From Trichoderma breve (taxonomy: Eukaryota; Ascomycota; Sordariomycetes; Hypocreales; Hypocreaceae): DNA of 64,000 nt. Every line of letters begins with the position of its first letter. The first letter of the stretch is position 1. Shown piece by piece: positions 1 to 10,959 of this stretch. Made by a program: the position numbers and the translations under genes. Location: assembly GCF_028502605.1 (NCBI RefSeq), contig NW_026611594.1:823501-887500 (forward strand), written 5' to 3'. The notes below the pieces were generated by a model. That model was not told where the DNA came from. It saw only the letters and a list, made by a program, of their open reading frames with translations, and did not search any database.

Positions 1-1765
1 CGTTTAGAGATGCCGTATTGCTAGCTGTGCCTCCACTACACCCAGCGTTGGTGATCTTCGTCAACCAGGACCGCGGAATGTTCCAATCTGTCTCACTGTG
101 GCTGCCTGATTGGTCTTTTTGTTTCCTTCTAAGCTTACGAGACTGTAGATAATCTGTAACGCGATGGATGATGAATACAGCCCCGACTGTTGCGATGAGG
201 GTTGATAAAGCCACCGGAATATACCATACAGCTGGTGTAGTTATCGTTGTCATGCCGAATATGCTCTACGTCCACCTTTCTTTTAGTTCATACGCGACTT
301 AGGTGTGATTCATTGATGGCCAGAACATACAGCAATAAATGAAAGAGGAAGAAATACAAAAGCAAGCGCGTTTAGACGCATTACTGTCTGACTTTGGCCT
401 ATTGTCTCGAGATTGAACGTCTATAGAAACACTCATTAGCCCCTCCTGACCTTGGAATCAAGTTTCTCATCTCACCATGTTAAGTAGATTCCGCTGCTGC
501 TCCAAGACCGTAACACATGTTGATTGATAAAATTCGAGCAGCTCCGCGACATCCTCTAGCCGACGTTGCATTAATTGCAAGGATGCGGATGATGGCATTC
601 TACCAAGGCCCAGAAGAAAACTGTTCAAAGATTCTCGGTGCATCCTTATATATTCCTGTAGGGCGAGAGTTGTAGAAGCATCCCGATGGAGCTCTCGAGT
701 TTGATGAAAAATGGGCGATTGGGAACCGAGGCTGAACATGTCCTGAAATATTCCACATCAGTCAAAGATTTCGGTATCAGCAAGCCATCATTGTCAATGT
801 ACCCGTTCCTTACTCTCGAGATGAAATCTCACAACCTCCAGTGTGCCATCCCAATTGGTAAAAACGAAAAAAGAATCGAAGTAGATCCAGTATGGGCATT
901 CTTTAAGCCTCTTCCACCTACGTAGGTCAACCGCATCATAATGCCCAAACAACCTATCGGAAACGGAGATGATCGGAGGCCGTTCGAATACCACGGTTAC
1001 AGCTCGCTGCGGGAATTGGGGGAAAGCTTCCAGTCCTTTTACCCATGCTGCTACCTAGTTCTCCTGTTAATTTCTGCTCTAATTAGGTTATCTCAAGACT
1101 TCTTATGAGGGCAGACGTACCGGCATACGTTGAGCCTCCCATAGACCTAGTCGCATAGATCCTCGCGAATACACTCGTTCGGGAGTATCCGTAACGTCAA
1201 TGTTATCCGTGATATAACATAGTTCTGGTGTAGTAATATGTGAGCTCTCCTTGGCCTATTAATTACTTAAGAGCAGGAGATTACTCATGTTATCATTGTC
1301 GAACGCTGGGAGCATGGTGTGGCTTAACTCTCCATTTACTCCGTACAGGAGCTGCACAGGGAAGCTTGGAAAGGCATCAATGAGCGATTCAACTGCCCAC
1401 CTTTGCCAGTTTTCGATGAATCTATGATATGCTATCAGCTTCGACATGCTCTGTGTATGGGGCATGAAAATCCGCTCCTACACAAGGACAAGTCCAATAG
1501 ATTCAGCCATTCCTTGTTCAAGAAACGCCGCAAAGTCTTTGATATCAGTTTCCGTGAAATTCCTTGTCCGGCGCTGCAACCGTTTCATCCTCTCGGGGTG
1601 TGATGACTCCGAGGAACGGGAGCCTCCAGTGGCGGCCGGAGAGGCATGTGCCATCGGCTCAGCTGCGACTGTTGTAACCTTGACGCAATGAGACAAATCG
1701 GTTGGGGGGGGGGGGGGGGGGAACTCAATGATGGTCCGAAGTGGAATCCATCCTGAATAATGCAA
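1..1765 (-). CDS. CorA-like membrane protein, partial at left edge, 5' half uncertain
   Basis: Minus-strand gene running off the window at base 1, so its C-terminus is missing. Supported exons are 833-1050, 476-742, 331-420 and 1-265. The introns between them (743-832, 421-475, 266-330) have GTGAGA, GTGAGA and GTATGT donors and CAG or TAG acceptors and keep the frame. The translation gives a helical stretch, then a hydrophobic segment with FLPLSFIA, then SIFGMTTI and a second hydrophobic segment WYIPVALSTLIATVGAVF. This is the two-helix end of fungal CorA-like proteins, with GMT in place of the GMN filter motif. Upstream, one frame at about 1130-1765 reads as related coding sequence but contains TAG at 1478-1480 and TAATAG at 1256-1261, plus an 18-base homopolymer. 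A donor GTATGC at 1128 can link it to the exon at 1050. The stops could lie in small introns or mark decay. Family is fairly sure, activity is not. Confidence 0.6.
1704..1721. repeat. 18-base G homopolymer
   Basis: An uninterrupted run of 18 G on the plus strand. On the minus strand it would encode a short proline run inside the uncertain 5' half of the CorA-like gene. Such runs are prone to length error in sequencing and to slippage, so the reading frame across it is not safe. Confidence 0.9.
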
Positions 1766-2206
1766 AAACAGATGCGAAACCGTGCCCGGTAATTTATCTA
1801 AGAGATCAGCGTGATATCGCTGCGCTTTCTCCTAGCGGGCTCAGTATCCGAGCACGCAGTCTGGCTATTCCAGTAGCTCAGCGTCCAGAATTCTCGGCTA
1901 GGCACTATCCAGATCATTAGATGCTCCGGTTACCTTAGGAACAGCTTCGCGAAGAGTCTTAATAGCACGTCAGTGGGAAAGAAATGAGATTACTCCTTTC
2001 AAGTTTGTCATCCATATATACATGCAGTCTAATATATATCGGAAATCAGGCTCATGCCTAATGGAAGCCTAAAATACATATTGGCATTACCATTGGACAC
2101 CGGAGGAGCTTTCGGTGAGGGCCAACTTTTTGGATAGGTACCATGTAATAGTAGTGGTACAAATTGTTGGTAGGGGCTCTAGTAATGGTTTTTGTACCTC
2201 TGCAAT

Positions 2207-2248
<42 letters not shown>

Positions 2249-2752
2249 GCAAGGCTCTTAATCAGGCTTTCACTCAGTGCTCGTAATATTAACCAATGAC
2301 CACAGCACTGATCAGCAATCCCCGAGGCCACTTTGGTGCTGGGGAGGCTGTGTTGAGAAGACCCAAATCTATCCAACTAGAAGTGTTCGTAGATACATGT
2401 ACATACGCTGGTGAGGCCATCCTTTTAGAAACATTGATGTGTTGCTGCCTAAGACTCTGGGCTGGGACAATCTCAGGTACCCAAGTAGGGAGCATTAGGT
2501 GGCTGAGGATGGGTCTACATACAGCCTTGTGCATTTCACACACCACTGGTATAATATTAACTTGAAAGGATCCTTCATCTACTGTGCCAGATCTTTTAAC
2601 CACCTGCAGAACAAGAAGGTCTGACAAAGACATCAATTATATCGCGTGCAATATTGTAAGCTAATTACAACGCAGCCGTCGTTTTCAGGCTTCTTTTAAA
2701 CGTCGATCCCCAGAAACCTCGCATGAGTCGGATCACGGCGGTGATGCAAGTC
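1766..2752. other. Intergenic region with no supported gene
   Basis: About 1 kb between the CorA-like gene and the 3' end of the ankyrin gene. It holds the 39-base T run described separately and overlapping open frames of 85-115 codons on both strands at 2289-2636 that match no family I recognise. It must contain the promoter of the left-edge gene (minus strand). Confidence 0.5.
2209..2247. repeat. 39-base T homopolymer
   Basis: A pure run of T (A on the minus strand). Read on the minus strand, it follows about 390 bases of unassigned sequence, as the tail of a retroposed copy would. I see no target-site duplication or retroelement protein, so a plain mononucleotide repeat is equally likely. 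Lysine-rich reading frames crossing it are artefacts. Confidence 0.85.
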
Positions 2753-5654
2753 CTATGGGAGACCGGGGTATTGTTTGCCTTCCTTGTTTTTCCATGTGGA
2801 TTCCATATAATCCCTAATATATTCATATCCTTTTTGTTTTATAGTAGCAAGTTTCTCCATGTTGAAAGTGATGAGCAAAGTAACCAAAGAAACAACGGTC
2901 GCCGTCAAAATGAATGGCGTCCGTGTACTATTATCCGTTATGTTCGGGATTGCCCAAAGTGCCTTGCAGTAGTGTATTAATAAATATTGGATGCATATAT
3001 TTACTGATATCAGGGAAACTAGATGACTTACAGCGCAGAACCCCAATGGGAGGTAGAAAATGCTCACGTACGTAAGGAGCATAACGTTTTGTCCTACTTT
3101 ATTTGCGATTCTTGTCTCGCGAATCGTAACCCACGCAAATTCCTACATTAGCTTAGTAAAAGTTCTTCATCGCCAAGATATGTGGCTTCACTCACGAACT
3201 GGAGTAGATCTCTCACTGATTGATCCAAATTTTCGAATCTCTGGGTTATTTCAACTTGGAATTCGTCCTTTAAGAAGCGCATTGTCTCTTGTAGGGCTTG
3301 TTCTCTGTGAAAGCGTAGGCAATAGTCTTTTAAGAACTCCTCAGCATCGGATGTTTGGCTCGCCAAAATACTGCGGAGTTTGGCCAACTGCTGGGCATCC
3401 TTTGCGAGGAGATTTATCATTTCTAGCTTGTCTCCCATAGAGTTCAGTTGTTTAACTCGCTATAGAAGTCAGCCAAAGAAAACGAAACTAGAACGCGGCA
3501 TTGTAGGAGAAATAGAGCATACCCTTTCAGATAAGTGAGTTTCAAAACTTTTGCAAAAGTTTAACCATGGCTTTTTAAGATGGCCAATGAATTGTCGAAA
3601 TAGATATAGGTCATCATCCGGAATCCAGCCATATGGCAACGTACTAAAGTAAACTATTGGGGTCCACCGGCTCTCAGGTTCTTTTGGTTGCATCATTCTC
3701 CACATTACCCTACTTATCTTCTTGTCGCCAAAACGCAGCTGGTCATCTGGGTTTGAATGTAAGGATAGCTGCAAAGAAACACAGATATCACAGGTGTCGT
3801 TTTTCAAACTGAGAATTCTCTTTTGCAATCTGTTTGGTTCTATATTTCGTTCAAATGCGGAAATCGGTGCTCTTGACCAAACTGGATTTGTCAAGTCGTC
3901 TGTTAACAAGCTTGGAAGTGTTAGAGACCTCTATATTTGAGAAATATTTGATAGTTTGACAAAGAAACCACTTACTAGAGTCGACTTGTGAATGTAGTAG
4001 AAGTCTTTGATAGTTCTTCGCGGGACAAAATTGTTGCGGGAAAATCAAGATTTTGCTCTCCCTCTCTTTTTTTGGACAACAAAATGGTATCGTATTCTGG
4101 TTTGTTATATGCCTCACGCCACTCCTTCGCCTCGATATCTTTGGAATCTGCTTTATGATTGAGCAACTCTTGAACAATGATCTTATGCTTTCCTCTGATG
4201 GCTAATCGAAGCGGTGTTTCTCCAGTATGATCTTTGCAGTTGATTATTTTCTCGGCGTTTTGTAGCAATAGAAGATGTCTTGCGATGTCATTGTGCCCCA
4301 ACAGCGCCGCCAGATGCAAAGCAGTTCGGCCTTGTCCATCTTTCTGGTCAAGTCTGAGACCTTCGTGCGGCATCAACTTTATCGCAGCGGCTTGTTTTCC
4401 TTGTTGCGTCAGGAGAAGTAATGTGGTAGTGTCGTCTGGCGTGAGTACCTCTACAACACCCTCATGCCCATTCTCCACGGCCTGCCAGAGCGGCGTCCGG
4501 CCATCACTATCTTGGAGATTTGCATCTGCATCCTTTTTGATTAGAATTCTCACAGTATTGACGTGGCCATTCTCTGCGGCTAGTGAGAGCGGTGTCCGAC
4601 CACCGGGATCCTTTGAGTTTGCTATTAAGCTCGTATCGCCATCCTCGCTCAAAAGTAAAACATTCAATACATCTGTTTGACCATGCTCTGCAGACCACGA
4701 TAAAGGAGTTCGACTAGGGAATTTACTGCATGCCCAGGCCAGTAAAACTTGCACGAGTTCAAAGTGGCAAAACTTATAAGCCCGACGTAAAGACTGATCA
4801 ACGGAAAATTTTGTCAAGTCCAGGTCATTTTTCGCAAACAGGAGCTTAACTATATCCTGGTGCCCATGTTCTAAAGCGGCCTCCAGAGCTGTCTGCTTCT
4901 TTGACCTTATATTCACATTGATATCGTCCCTCGCAAGCAGCTTTTGCATGATACCTGCTCGGTCGTGTCGTGCAGCTTCTATTAATAGGCTCCTTTTCTT
5001 CCGGTCAACTGCATTTATATCGATATCATTTCTTTGAAGCAGTAGCTCTACCGCTTTGATATGGCCCTCAATCGTAGCTTCGATTAATGCCGTATGACAA
5101 GCAGCCGGACTTAAATTAATGTCACCACGCCCCAGTAGATGTTCCACGGTCGTGGAGCTCCCAGACTCTGCGGCTTGTATGATGGCAGTCTCACCATATG
5201 CGTTCCTTTTCCTTGAGCTAATGCCGTTATTTCCAAGGAGTAATTCTACTATACCCTTGTGCCCCCTGGCGGCTGCCACGTTGACTGCTGATCCATAAAA
5301 CAAGAGCTTGATGGCGTTGGTACTGGTATATTGCAGCAATGTCTCTATTACATCTTGGTGCCCAGAGTCCGCAGCGTACCATAGAGGGGTACAACCAAGG
5401 TTATTTTCTGCGTTGATGTCGAACTTGTCCGAGTATTTTGTAAGCAGGAGCTGGACAATTTCCCTATGCCCGTATTCGGCCGCTATGGATAATAGGGTGC
5501 TGCCTCGTTCATCTTTAAAGATATGAATTTTTTCCGTCTCTGATAATTTCTCAAAGACACTGAGGTCCCCATCTGTCGCTGCTTTCACGAAGGCATGGTT
5601 TTTTGTTTGGGCTATGATGGCCTGTTCGTATGGCAACGAGTCCATTGAGTCCAT
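2753..5654 (-). CDS. Ankyrin-repeat protein with CorA-like transmembrane C-terminus
   Basis: Five exons: 3976-5654, 3523-3910, 3196-3459, 3032-3142, 2753-2962. They give 883 residues with all phases consistent. Donors are GTAAGT, GTATGC, GTGAGT and GTAAGT. Residues from about 25 to 530 are ankyrin repeats of about 33 residues, recognisable by repeated G-TPL--A---GH motifs, roughly 14 copies. Residues about 560-790 are a charged helical region. The end has two hydrophobic segments: one ending FYLPLGFCA at about 800-814, followed by ALWAIPN, and one at about 831-847. This is the CorA-like two-helix hairpin, but the GMN ion-filter motif is absent, so magnesium transport is doubtful. Ankyrin-CorA fusions are common in filamentous fungi and generally uncharacterised. 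A membrane-anchored protein-binding role is an inference. Its neighbour at the left edge has the same type of C-terminus. Confidence 0.85.
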
Positions 5655-6190
5655 TATTGAAAGTTATGACAAGGCGGATTGTTACAATGAACAGCTAATT
5701 TTACGGTATAAGCATGTTTATAAATTGCAGATTAAATATTGTCGTATTGGGCGGCTGGGGGTTTTATTGCCGCCTGGGCGTTGGGCTAAACCGCTGAATC
5801 AGGGGTCAATGTATGTACGAGTACGCACTTGCATGGCGCCACATCAACTGCAGACTCAGCCTCCGCAAGGCTTTTTCGGTATAGGTAGACAATCCAACAA
5901 GGCTAAATACAAGTAAACAGAAGCGTGAAAATGAACATGCAGAGAATAATTCACCATCAAATGCACACCCGCCCCGTGTTTGATGTCTGACTCTGGCATT
6001 GCTCGTATTGCCATCACGTGACAGCGTATCCGTCTCGCGTTTACAGTTAGTTGTCACGCCCGCTGTACTGTAGCATTTGCGTGTGAATCTTACCCCGCGA
6101 CAACATCAAAACAAAACAACAACGCCATCATGCAATGCTTGGAGACGCCCCCAAGAGATTCCGTTCCTTGAGTCCGTCGCAATCGCCACG
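5655..6190. promoter_or_regulatory. Divergent promoter region
   Basis: 536 bases between the ankyrin gene (minus) and the coiled-coil protein gene (plus), so it should carry both promoters. There is a CACGTG-like core at 6014-6020 (tcacgtga) and no clear TATA box near either start. Confidence 0.45.
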
Positions 6191-8275
6191 ATGGTTCAGC
6201 GAACCTTTACCATAGTGCCGCCTGCAGGGCCGGCTGAGCGAACCCCTGTCAATAATCGCCCCATGACATCTAAACAAGTCCGCAAGGCCTACAAAGAAGC
6301 AAATCGTGTCCCGCGCGTATCCAGAGCAGAACAGTTGAGACAGGAGAGAGCCGAGCAGGAGCGCATCCGGAAGGAGTTTGAGAAGGATAAAGCCGCATTG
6401 AAAGCGAAGACGCTCAGGGAGAGGAAGCGCGCAAAGGAGCAGGCAGAGAGGGAGGAGAAGAAGAAGAAGGGCCTGCCTTTGGTGAATGTCCGGCCAAGCC
6501 AAGACACCATTGCTTGGTTTGTGAGAGGAAGGGGGTCAGGTACCAAGAGAGATTGCAGAGGTCAAAATGCTGCAATAACCCCGGTATTGCCTATAGCGGA
6601 GGAACCAGAAGAGGACGAAGGTGACCTTCCCAGCCCGAAGCGACTCTGCAGCCAAGAACAGCCAAAGGAAGAAGGCTGCGAGAAAGCAGACTGTGAGAAA
6701 GCAGACTACGAGAAAGAAGACTGGGTGGAAGAAGATTTCGAGGAAGAAGACTTTGAGGAACTAGAGGAGAAGAGGGAAGAAGTTTTACCCGCACTCGAAG
6801 AACCCACGACCAAGGTTGATACTACGCCAGAAAAGAATGAGCGCACTGCCGAAGAAAACTTCCTGGAGGATTTCGAAATCATATCGGACGACGAGATGTC
6901 CAAGCTGTCCTTTAACCAAGTAGCTACAAAATCTGGTGTTGCCAACGCAGAGAATCACCTCCCGACATGCCCGGAGACTACACCAGAGGAACAGGAAAAG
7001 GCCCCTTCACCCCATGACACCACACTCTACAAACCAGAATCTCCCATCACAATCAAGAACCTTAAACCACTAGCTCTTCCAGAGTTTGACTTGATATCTG
7101 ATGACGAGGACGATTTGGAACAGGAGATGCTGGCTCTGGACGTGGCCCTGATTTCTCAAAAACAGCTTTCGAAACAGCCCGCGCTGGTACTTGTATCTCA
7201 AGGATCCCAGAAACGGGCTCGCACTGCAACAGGCTACGAGATGGATCTCGGACTCGCTACCGGTCTCCTCAATAATATTTCTCAGGAGACACTCTCTAAA
7301 AGAGACGAGCAAGCGTGTCTTATGCCGCCGCCGCCGATACCCGCACCTCCACAGCGCTCACGCTCCCCTACATCACCCGTCGCTATGAAGCCACAGGCGC
7401 CTCCTCTCAGCACCCAGCAGATCCTCTTTAACATGGATGATTTCTTCCCTACATCTTCGCAGCAGGCAGCAGAGTTGGAAGAAGAAGAAACTACATTCAT
7501 TCCCCAATCCTTGAAATCATGCTCGATACCTCGAGCTAAGGCTCCGAGCCCTGTCGCGGAGAAAGACTTACCACCCCCAGATACAGCATCTTCATCACCC
7601 GAACCACCCAAGCCCTTTTTTACTGCGTCTGGATCCAATGAGAGATTGGCTGTGGCCTTACTGCGTAGCCGACGAACAGCAGAGCAAGAGGAAGAACAGA
7701 GAAGGCGCGCCCTCCAATTAGAGGCCCTTGAACTCGAAGAAGCCAAGAAGAGAGACTCTGAGCGTCGTGCTCGAGAGAAGAGACTGGCAGACAGCAAACC
7801 GAAAACGAATGCTGCCAATTACACTCCCACGAAGACAGAGCCTCGTGAGAGAGGGCAACCCCCTCGACAAACAAGGCCAGCCGCTGCAACAACGCCGCAG
7901 TTTTCGATGAGAAAGGGGTTTACAACAAACCCCAACCGCACTCCCGCAAATACATCTGTACAGAGGACTCCTCTCGTCACGACACGAGCCAACTCCACTC
8001 TACCAACTACCAAGCCACTACCTACGGCTGAGACGAAGAGACCTTCACCTATTGGCAATATCCCACGAAAGCAGTCGCCCCCTACCACTGCTAAAGTCGC
8101 AATTAAACCGCAGCCTCCGAAGGCTCAAAACACAAGACACGAGACACTCAAAGCGATGTCCAAAGAAAACACGACTTCTCCTGGAATCAGCGAGGCTAAG
8201 CACCTAATTGCTTCCCAAGAGTCAGAATTCGGTGGAAGTTGGATGGACGAGCTGGCGACGGAGATTTCCCTATAA
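6191..8275 (+). CDS. Conserved coiled-coil and acidic protein of unknown function
   Basis: Single exon, 694 residues from the ATG at 6191, which sits in a good context (GCCACGATGG). The open frame extends 38 codons upstream to 6077, but that part has no conserved look. Residues about 26-95 are a highly charged coiled coil rich in E, K and R, followed by GLPLVNVRPSQDTIAWFVRG at about 94-113, which looks like a conserved block. Residues about 160-195 are an acidic five-residue repeat. The rest is proline/serine-rich and disordered, with a second charged helix near residue 495-540. Acidic patches such as ISDDE recur. The composition suggests a nuclear or chromatin/spindle scaffold, but I do not recognise a named domain. 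Confidence 0.8.
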   Translation: MVQRTFTIVPPAGPAERTPVNNRPMTSKQVRKAYKEANRVPRVSRAEQLRQERAEQERIRKEFEKDKAALKAKTLRERKRAKEQAEREEKKKKGLPLVNVRPSQDTIAWFVRGRGSGTKRDCRGQNAAITPVLPIAEEPEEDEGDLPSPKRLCSQEQPKEEGCEKADCEKADYEKEDWVEEDFEEEDFEELEEKREEVLPALEEPTTKVDTTPEKNERTAEENFLEDFEIISDDEMSKLSFNQVATKSGVANAENHLPTCPETTPEEQEKAPSPHDTTLYKPESPITIKNLKPLALPEFDLISDDEDDLEQEMLALDVALISQKQLSKQPALVLVSQGSQKRARTATGYEMDLGLATGLLNNISQETLSKRDEQACLMPPPPIPAPPQRSRSPTSPVAMKPQAPPLSTQQILFNMDDFFPTSSQQAAELEEEETTFIPQSLKSCSIPRAKAPSPVAEKDLPPPDTASSSPEPPKPFFTASGSNERLAVALLRSRRTAEQEEEQRRRALQLEALELEEAKKRDSERRAREKRLADSKPKTNAANYTPTKTEPRERGQPPRQTRPAAATTPQFSMRKGFTTNPNRTPANTSVQRTPLVTTRANSTLPTTKPLPTAETKRPSPIGNIPRKQSPPTTAKVAIKPQPPKAQNTRHETLKAMSKENTTSPGISEAKHLIASQESEFGGSWMDELATEISL
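6677..6766 (+). repeat. 15-nt in-frame minisatellite, six units
   Basis: Six tandem 15-base units inside the coiled-coil protein gene encode CEKAD, CEKAD, YEKED, WVEED, FEEED and FEELE. The first two are nearly identical and the rest have drifted. The repeat length keeps the frame, so copy number can change without breaking the protein. Confidence 0.85.
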
Positions 8276-9741
8276 TGTATATATTGACAGACGATACAAC
8301 TGCAAATACTGTTACGAGAGACGAGAGACGAGACGATATACCCCCTGAATAGACGGCGGATAGCAAGTACATGGACGGATATGGCGGACTGGGTTGATTT
8401 ACGCAGGGTTTACGGCGAAAGGGACTTGAGGCATACTGATTGATATGGCATTGCATTGCGTGGCGGATTTGTGTTTCCTTCTTTTTTTCTTTCTGTAATT
8501 ATTGAGATTAGCCTTTTATGTATTTGGTACCATTTAGTCTGTGTTGACGACTGTGAAATACAGGCTGAATGCGATGATGTTTACTCTCTTCAAGCGCAAC
8601 GTACTTTTCTCCTTCGTTATTATGATGTATCATCCTCAATATCATTTCAGCGAATGCTTGTCTCACCAATACATTACCTTATTTCATGTATCTATCGTCT
8701 ATCGATTCAGTCCTCCATAGCTCCCACAACACCACAAATCCATCACAACAACCCTCATCCCAGCATCAACCGATGGAACATACAAACATCTCAGGTAATC
8801 CTATTCCGTCACACATCTAATCCAACCCAATCCTTCATCCTTCCTTCACACACTCAAATGCACAACCCGCATTAGCCCCAAGCACTCCCCCAGCTAGTCC
8901 CCATCCCCCATCCCACGAAACTAGACCCAAATCATCCCTCGACCATATCACGCGCCCATACTTTGTTTTGTCTTGTTTACTTCCCAAAAATCATGCATAC
9001 ACATACATACTCGTACATACGATAAGAAGACGCCCGTTATATATAGCAAAAAGACTCCTTGGCAAGAGTCCATATACAGTTATTACTTATACCTAGAGTT
9101 TCCCAATGGGTATCTCCCTCTCTTATGTTCCTTATCCTTATCCTTATATCAAAACACCAACACCGCCTAGTTTAAAGAAGAAACCCAAAAAGAAACACCA
9201 AGAAAAGAGAAAGAAAAAAACCGTCTATGCGCATTCATTAAAAAAGAAGAAGAAGAAAGGGGGAAGAAAGAAAATGACTTCCTGCTAAGACCCTCCTTCT
9301 CCCCCCCTCACTTTGTTCCTGAGCGTACATTGTGTGTGTTGTGTTGTGTGTGGTTTTGCTCTCTCTACCAAAATCGTGTGTTGTTTAACCCCCTTCAACG
9401 CCAACGAAAAAAGAACTGTGCAAAATGCAGAAGAAGAAGACAAAAAGACAGGTTCCCTTCCCTAACCCTTTCCCCCACCCCTTCGCTTATGTACCTGAAC
9501 CTGGACCTTTATAACGCCGCTTCTCTTTGTTCCCTGTGCTGACAAAAAAAAGTCGAAGAAAGCACATGTGATGCTTCTGTGTGTTGTGTGTGTTCTCGCT
9601 CATTGTTGATAGAATCCATTTACTCCGTTTCCCCCTTCCGTGTCGTTGTGATGATCAAAACCGGGTTTCCAGATGGGACATGTGGCCATATGAACAGAAT
9701 GCCCTACATCTTGCGAGAGAACGCCCTTTGCGTTTTTCTTC
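8276..9741. other. Convergent 3' intergenic region
   Basis: About 1.5 kb between two converging genes. It is rich in CT- and A-rich low-complexity stretches (for example 9170-9280), as expected of 3' UTRs. Short open frames here are low-complexity and unsupported. I see no gene. Confidence 0.6.
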
Positions 9742-10959
9742 TCAAAGGAATATGCCGACCCATTCGGTCTTGAGAGCCACTTTGGTTTCGCACCCATCTA
9801 CTGCACAGCGAATATCGTTGGGGGTTGTTTTGCCTCCTGGGAAACCAACTCCGTCGGGGGCAGTCTTTGTCGGTTTTCTGTTTTCAAAGCACTCGGCACA
9901 ATATACCTGTTTGATAGGAGAACACACCCAGTTAGTAAGGTTCATGACACCTCGGGTGTTCAAACGACAACAACTTACGTGACCGCACTTCTTTAGCGCC
10001 CAGAAATGGTGCTCTCCAGGTGCCCTCTTCCTCTTCTTTGACGGCGTGGACGGTGTATCGGTAGGGTCATAGGCGAGTTCTTCGTTGCAGGCCGGACATA
10101 CAACCACCATCTGCTCGGTCTTGTCGTCGGCTCGGGTATCGCGGGTGAATCCCGTCCTGGCGGGCGGCACGGGCTCCATTGGCGGCTTGGGCGTCGGTTC
10201 GCGGTTCGGAAACATGGTCTGCAGCTCAGGACCGAGATTGCCGAAGCTGCCACTCAGAAAGCCAGCCAGCGTTCTACCAAAGACTCTAAAATCGGATTCG
10301 AGTTGCTGGTGGTTAATTAAGTCGAGCGAAATGAGGCGGTCGCGGCCGTGGTGGCGGAGATGTTCGTGGGTGTGGTGATGATGGTGGTGGTGGTGATGCC
10401 GCGGGTGAGCGCGAGTCCGCCAACTCTCGCGGTTTGATCGCTGGTCGTCCTCGGGCGAGTCTGCCGTCAGGTCGATGAAGCTCGGGGTGCCGACAAACGT
10501 GCTGTCGCTCCTCGAGAGCTGGGGCGGCGAGATGCGCTGTGAATTCGTCCTCCGCGGATGCCTCCCGGCGCTGTTGTGCGGCACCTGCTGCAGCATTACC
10601 TGAGGCCCGGCGGCCTGCGTCCTTCGTCGGTCCACGGGTGAATCTGGCTCCTCGGTGAGGTCGATGACGGCTGATCCTGATCCTGATCCTGTTGTAGCGG
10701 CGGGGGTTCTGTGACGGCGAGAGGAGGAGGCCTGATGCGAGGGCCGCAGCCGCAGTTGTGATGAGGCTGACGGCCCGGCAGGCTGAGGCCGGCGAGATTG
10801 GCCAGCTGGTTGGTTCTGGTTCTGGAAGCTGAATTCTGGCCGCCGCGGGACGCCTCGCGGGTTCAGCAGGTTGTCAAAGATGCTGCGAGTCTCGGTGACC
10901 TCGACCTCGACCAGGTCGTCGTCGCTGGACCCCAGCACGTCGTCGCCGGCTCGCGACAT
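9742..10959 (-). CDS. RING-finger protein with SUMO-interacting motifs (SLX5/STUbL-like)
   Basis: Two exons, 9979-10959 and 9742-9906, split by a 72-base intron with GTAAGT donor and CTAAC branch point, giving 381 residues. The ATG at 10959 is preferred over an upstream in-frame codon because the N-terminus then starts with an acidic SUMO-interacting motif. Candidate SIMs are LVEVE at 16-20, VIDLT at 98-102 and FIDLT at 161-165, each next to acidic residues. The C-terminal third has CPAC, then KKCGHVYCAEC, then IRCAVDGC, a RING-like zinc cysteine/histidine pattern, and ends WVGIFL. SIMs plus a C-terminal RING are the hallmark of SUMO-targeted ubiquitin ligases, which act in the nucleus on SUMOylated proteins. 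A nine-histidine run at 188-196 is unusual. Function by analogy, not proven. Confidence 0.75.
   Translation of the reverse strand: MSRAGDDVLGSSDDDLVEVEVTETRSIFDNLLNPRGVPRRPEFSFQNQNQPAGQSRRPQPAGPSASSQLRLRPSHQASSSRRHRTPAATTGSGSGSAVIDLTEEPDSPVDRRRTQAAGPQVMLQQVPHNSAGRHPRRTNSQRISPPQLSRSDSTFVGTPSFIDLTADSPEDDQRSNRESWRTRAHPRHHHHHHHHHTHEHLRHHGRDRLISLDLINHQQLESDFRVFGRTLAGFLSGSFGNLGPELQTMFPNREPTPKPPMEPVPPARTGFTRDTRADDKTEQMVVVCPACNEELAYDPTDTPSTPSKKRKRAPGEHHFWALKKCGHVSCCRLNTRGVMNLTNWVCSPIKQVYCAECFENRKPTKTAPDGVGFPGGKTTPNDIRCAVDGCETKVALKTEWVGIFL

Noticed and set aside
2058..2376. Lysine-rich frames across the 39-base T run
   Set aside because: They exist only because of the homopolymer. No coding signal on either side.
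7282..7818. 178-codon minus-strand frame inside the coiled-coil gene
   Set aside because: It is a serine/arginine/alanine-rich shadow of the plus-strand coding sequence.
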